Part shown: piece by piece, positions 61,701-64,000 of the stretch
How positions within the stretch are numbered: the stretch's first letter is position 1
Layout: each line of letters begins with the position of its first letter
Assembly: GCF_040939455.1 (NCBI RefSeq)
Contig: NC_134109.1
Coordinates: forward strand, 74,553,001 to 74,617,000
Source of the DNA: Microcebus murinus
Taxonomy: Eukaryota > Chordata > Mammalia > Primates > Cheirogaleidae
DNA length: 64,000 bases
Direction of reading: 5' to 3'
The notes under the pieces: model-generated
Told to the model about the DNA's origin: nothing
The model's input: the letters and a program-made list of their open reading frames with translations, nothing else
Databases searched by the model: none
Program-made: the position numbers and the translations under genes

Positions 61701-62409
61701 CTAGATGCGTGTTTATCGGTTTTGAAACAAATCAAGGCCACAGTTCCTGGCATGTAGTAGGCATTCGGTAATTACTTGTTCAGTAAATAATAAAAGTGGA
61801 AATGTATTAGATGATATTATGATAGGATGTTTGGTTCAGGGAGTGTAGCGATTGTGGTCCCCAGAGACGCCCGCTCGTGGACAGCCTGCTCTCAAGCCTC
61901 TGAGAGCGAGCTCTTCAATTCACCTGCGTACCTTTCTCACACTGACACTTCTTATGTGCACGTGGACGTGCTTCACTCTGGTCTTAGCAGCTGCATAAGC
62001 AGTCTTCTTGACTTTAAACATGCTTCTGTAAACTGTTCACGGCAGAACCCAATATTTATAAAGTCACAAGGGCAAGAAATGGAACAGAGCGAGTTTGAAT
62101 ATGGAAAAGTTGCTAATTTGTGAGAGTTTTCAGGAAGCACCGGTCCTCACTCTAGTCACACGTTCCTAATTCCTAAGGTCATCACTGGCAGGGAGCAGAG
62201 CACTTCACAAGGCCAGCCGGGAAGCTGACTCTTCTAGAGTTTAGCATACACCTATTGGGGTCAGTTTTCCCAGGCCACATTTAGGAGAAGGACACAGGGA
62301 ACAGGGAATAGGAGATAGAAAGATATGACAATCTTCCAACCCTGAAGCCACTTATACCTGGAAATATACATGGTAGGATGAAAGAAGTAATGACCATGAG
62401 AATCATGTT
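58796..62409 (-). other. SCG5: SCG5 intron 2: unique DNA
   Basis: No exon was found. Poly-A of 17 at 59644-59660 and poly-T of 25 at 61470-61494 have no recognisable SINE body next to them. A short L2/MIR-like end lies at 61742-61800 ('ttcctggcatgtagtaggcattcggtaatta'). GC is higher than average at 58980-59130 and 59280-59480, with no CpG island. Short open frames on both strands overlap and show no coding features. Confidence 0.5.
60831..60866. repeat. perfect 18-bp tandem duplication containing CACGTG
   Basis: The unit gggacacgtgacaggcaa occurs twice head to tail (60831-60848 and 60849-60866) without a mismatch. Each copy contains the palindromic E-box CACGTG followed by AC (a GTCACGTG-type site on the other strand), so the two E-boxes are 18 bases apart. 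Confidence 0.95.
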
Positions 62410-62640
62410 TCGTACTTGTATGACACTTTATATTTTCCCTAATTTCTTTGCATACATTATTTAATTTGACTGCCATATCAACCTTGTGAGATGGACTGGA
62501 CAGCTTATTTCCATTTTTGGATTGGGAAAGGACTAAACTTGGTAGAATTTAAGGGACTTGCTCAGTGCCACACAGAGGGTCTGAGCTAGGACTAGAATCC
62601 CCGGGCTTCCTGCCTCAGTGCTCTTCCCGCCACGCTGTGC
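62410..62640 (-). repeat. MIR SINE
   Basis: Reverse MIR order on the + strand: 'cttgtatgacactttatattttcc', 'tgccatatcaaccttgtgagatgg', 'gggacttgctcagtgccacacagagggtctgagctaggactagaatcc'. Confidence 0.75.
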
Positions 62641-63635
62641 AAGACCAGGCCCCCAGCCCACATGCCCCTTCCTCTCTAAACACCATCGCACGGCACACCA
62701 TGGTCAAAAGTGCACGCTCAGTTTCACTTGCAGTGCCAAGCCGTGGTCTGCCAAACCCTCCAGCCTGCTTCAATAGCTCTCTTTATGAACTGTGTTGCCC
62801 AAGGTATTTGCACCAATTTGTTCCAAAAGGGCAGTTTGTCAGAAAATTTGTTTCCTGAAGCTTCATGTCCCTGAAACACCATCCGTCCAGATCTGCATGT
62901 GGTTTACCACGACTTCCAGCATCATTATAGTTTCTCAGCTAAATATCACTGGATTATACAAGTCTACAGGGACAGAAGGCAGCTGGTCGGAGGGACGCAT
63001 TCAAAGCTAACACAGCGGCGGCTTTGCCCACTAACTCGTAAAGCTCAATCTGTGTGATTGTGGGCAACTTTAAACATTTTTTTGACCTTTCTAAAGGTTA
63101 TATCAAATGAGACAGAATACAGAAAAGTATTTTTGAAAACCATAAAATACGTAAAATTTAGTTACCACTATTCCATTTCCTACATGTGCCTGATCCACTT
63201 TGTCAATTATCTGTGGAGAATCGTTCATTGCGGCTTCCCTGGCGGCTCGGAATGTTCTCTTTGCCTCACCCTTCTTTCCCAGATGGCATGTCTCAGGCGA
63301 CGTCCTCAGCTTGAGTATGGACAGGTGAGTCTGGGAGGACACCTGCCAGAGCTTACTTGCATGAAGAATTGAGAGAGCTGCTGGGGAAAGGTCACACTGA
63401 AGGGCAGAGGTGGCTGGCTGGCCAACCCCGAGGCAGCACGAAATGATGCCTTAGTTGTCAATAAGAAGGAAGGGATTTTTAGTCCTTACGGTGCCCGGTG
63501 CTTAGACTTGTCTTCATGTCCAACCTTCCATGTGAATCACATGGAAAGTCGGGGGGGCGAGGGAGTGATGAGGACAAAAAAACCAACAACTATGTTTCCC
63601 TAAAATCTCTCTAGGACATAGGGATGTCAAAGTAC
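62641..63635 (-). other. SCG5: SCG5 intron 2: unique DNA
   Basis: No exon or confident repeat is seen. The plus frames at 62565-62858 and 63058-63372 and the minus frame at 63103-63342 lack splice signals or homology I recognise. Confidence 0.5.
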
Positions 63636-63780
63636 ACTCTCTTGGTCCATTCAGGCTGCTATAAAAGAATATCTTGACTGGGTAATTCATAAACAACAGA
63701 GATGTACTGCTTACTGCTCTCTATATGTCCCTCCTATTTGCTGTGTTTCTGTTTCTCTAGAGAATGCTGACTAATACCAA
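63636..63780. repeat. MaLR-type LTR end fragments
   Basis: 'cttggtccattcaggctgctataaaagaatatcttgactgggtaattcataaacaacag' (63640-63700) is the reverse complement of an MST/MLT-type LTR 3' end. 'tgtttctgtttctctagagaatgctgactaatacc' (63744-63778) resembles another LTR end. Only non-coding LTR termini are present; names and boundaries are from memory. Confidence 0.5.
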
Positions 63781-64000
63781 TATCATCTGTGAAAATACAC
63801 TTGGGCACAGACTTGCCCAGGCTCCAACCTATATGGAAGGGAATATTTCACAATGCTTGTCCTATAGGCAGACAGCTGGCACAGAAATTAGCAGCTGCTA
63901 TGTAGTAAACTCACTCTCAGTAGGTGTGCCGGTTTCCCATGTCCCTCTTTGCCATTCTAAGAGCATTTCATTTAAGGAATGAACTGAAGACCTCAGATGA

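Overview
This is mammalian genomic DNA, almost certainly from a strepsirrhine primate and probably a lemur. Several SINEs are Alu elements whose linker between monomers contains an insert reading roughly 'attggccaactaatatatat', which is typical of lemur-lineage Alus and absent from ape or monkey Alus. The L1, MIR, L2 and DNA-transposon fossils are those expected in a primate. No bacterial or viral gene system is present.

The one protein-coding gene I can support is SCG5 (secretogranin V, neuroendocrine protein 7B2), on the minus strand. Its last four coding exons are present, with intact reading frame and canonical splice sites: 33476-33625, 30114-30226, 23623-23676 and 19759-19854. A short 3' UTR follows, with an AATAAA signal at 19488-19493. 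The first coding exon (signal peptide and N-terminal domain) is not visible and should lie beyond position 64000, so everything right of 33625 is intron 2, at least 30 kb long.

At the far left, positions 1 to about 600 are a CpG island with clustered GC boxes, followed by about 800 bases that still keep many CpGs. In human the next gene downstream of SCG5, on the same strand and about 20 kb away, is GREM1 (a BMP antagonist). I infer that the island is the upstream side of the GREM1 promoter, with the GREM1 transcribed region mostly or wholly off the left edge. Positions ~1400-19450 would then be the SCG5-GREM1 intergenic interval. In human this interval carries GREM1 regulatory elements and is duplicated, with the 3' part of SCG5, in hereditary mixed polyposis syndrome.

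Layout: 1-1420 CpG island and shore; 1421-19465 intergenic DNA with L2, MIR, MER5, one AluJ and old L1 fragments; 19470-33625 SCG5 exons 3-6 and introns 3-5; 33626-64000 intron 2. Intron 2 holds a nearly full-length but dead L1 with a perfect 21-bp target-site duplication (39243-44914), a MER1 element nested inside a MER2 element with both duplications preserved (47852-48550), and four Alu insertions. A fifth lemur-type Alu (22852-23171) sits in intron 5. A recognisable CR1/L3 reverse-transcriptase fossil sits about 0.5 kb downstream of SCG5 exon 4.

I found no undescribed system. The most useful leads are the tandem NAGNAG acceptor of SCG5 exon 4, the CpG-retaining shore next to the putative GREM1 promoter, a duplicated E-box at 60831-60866, and a few repeat-free blocks that could be regulatory.
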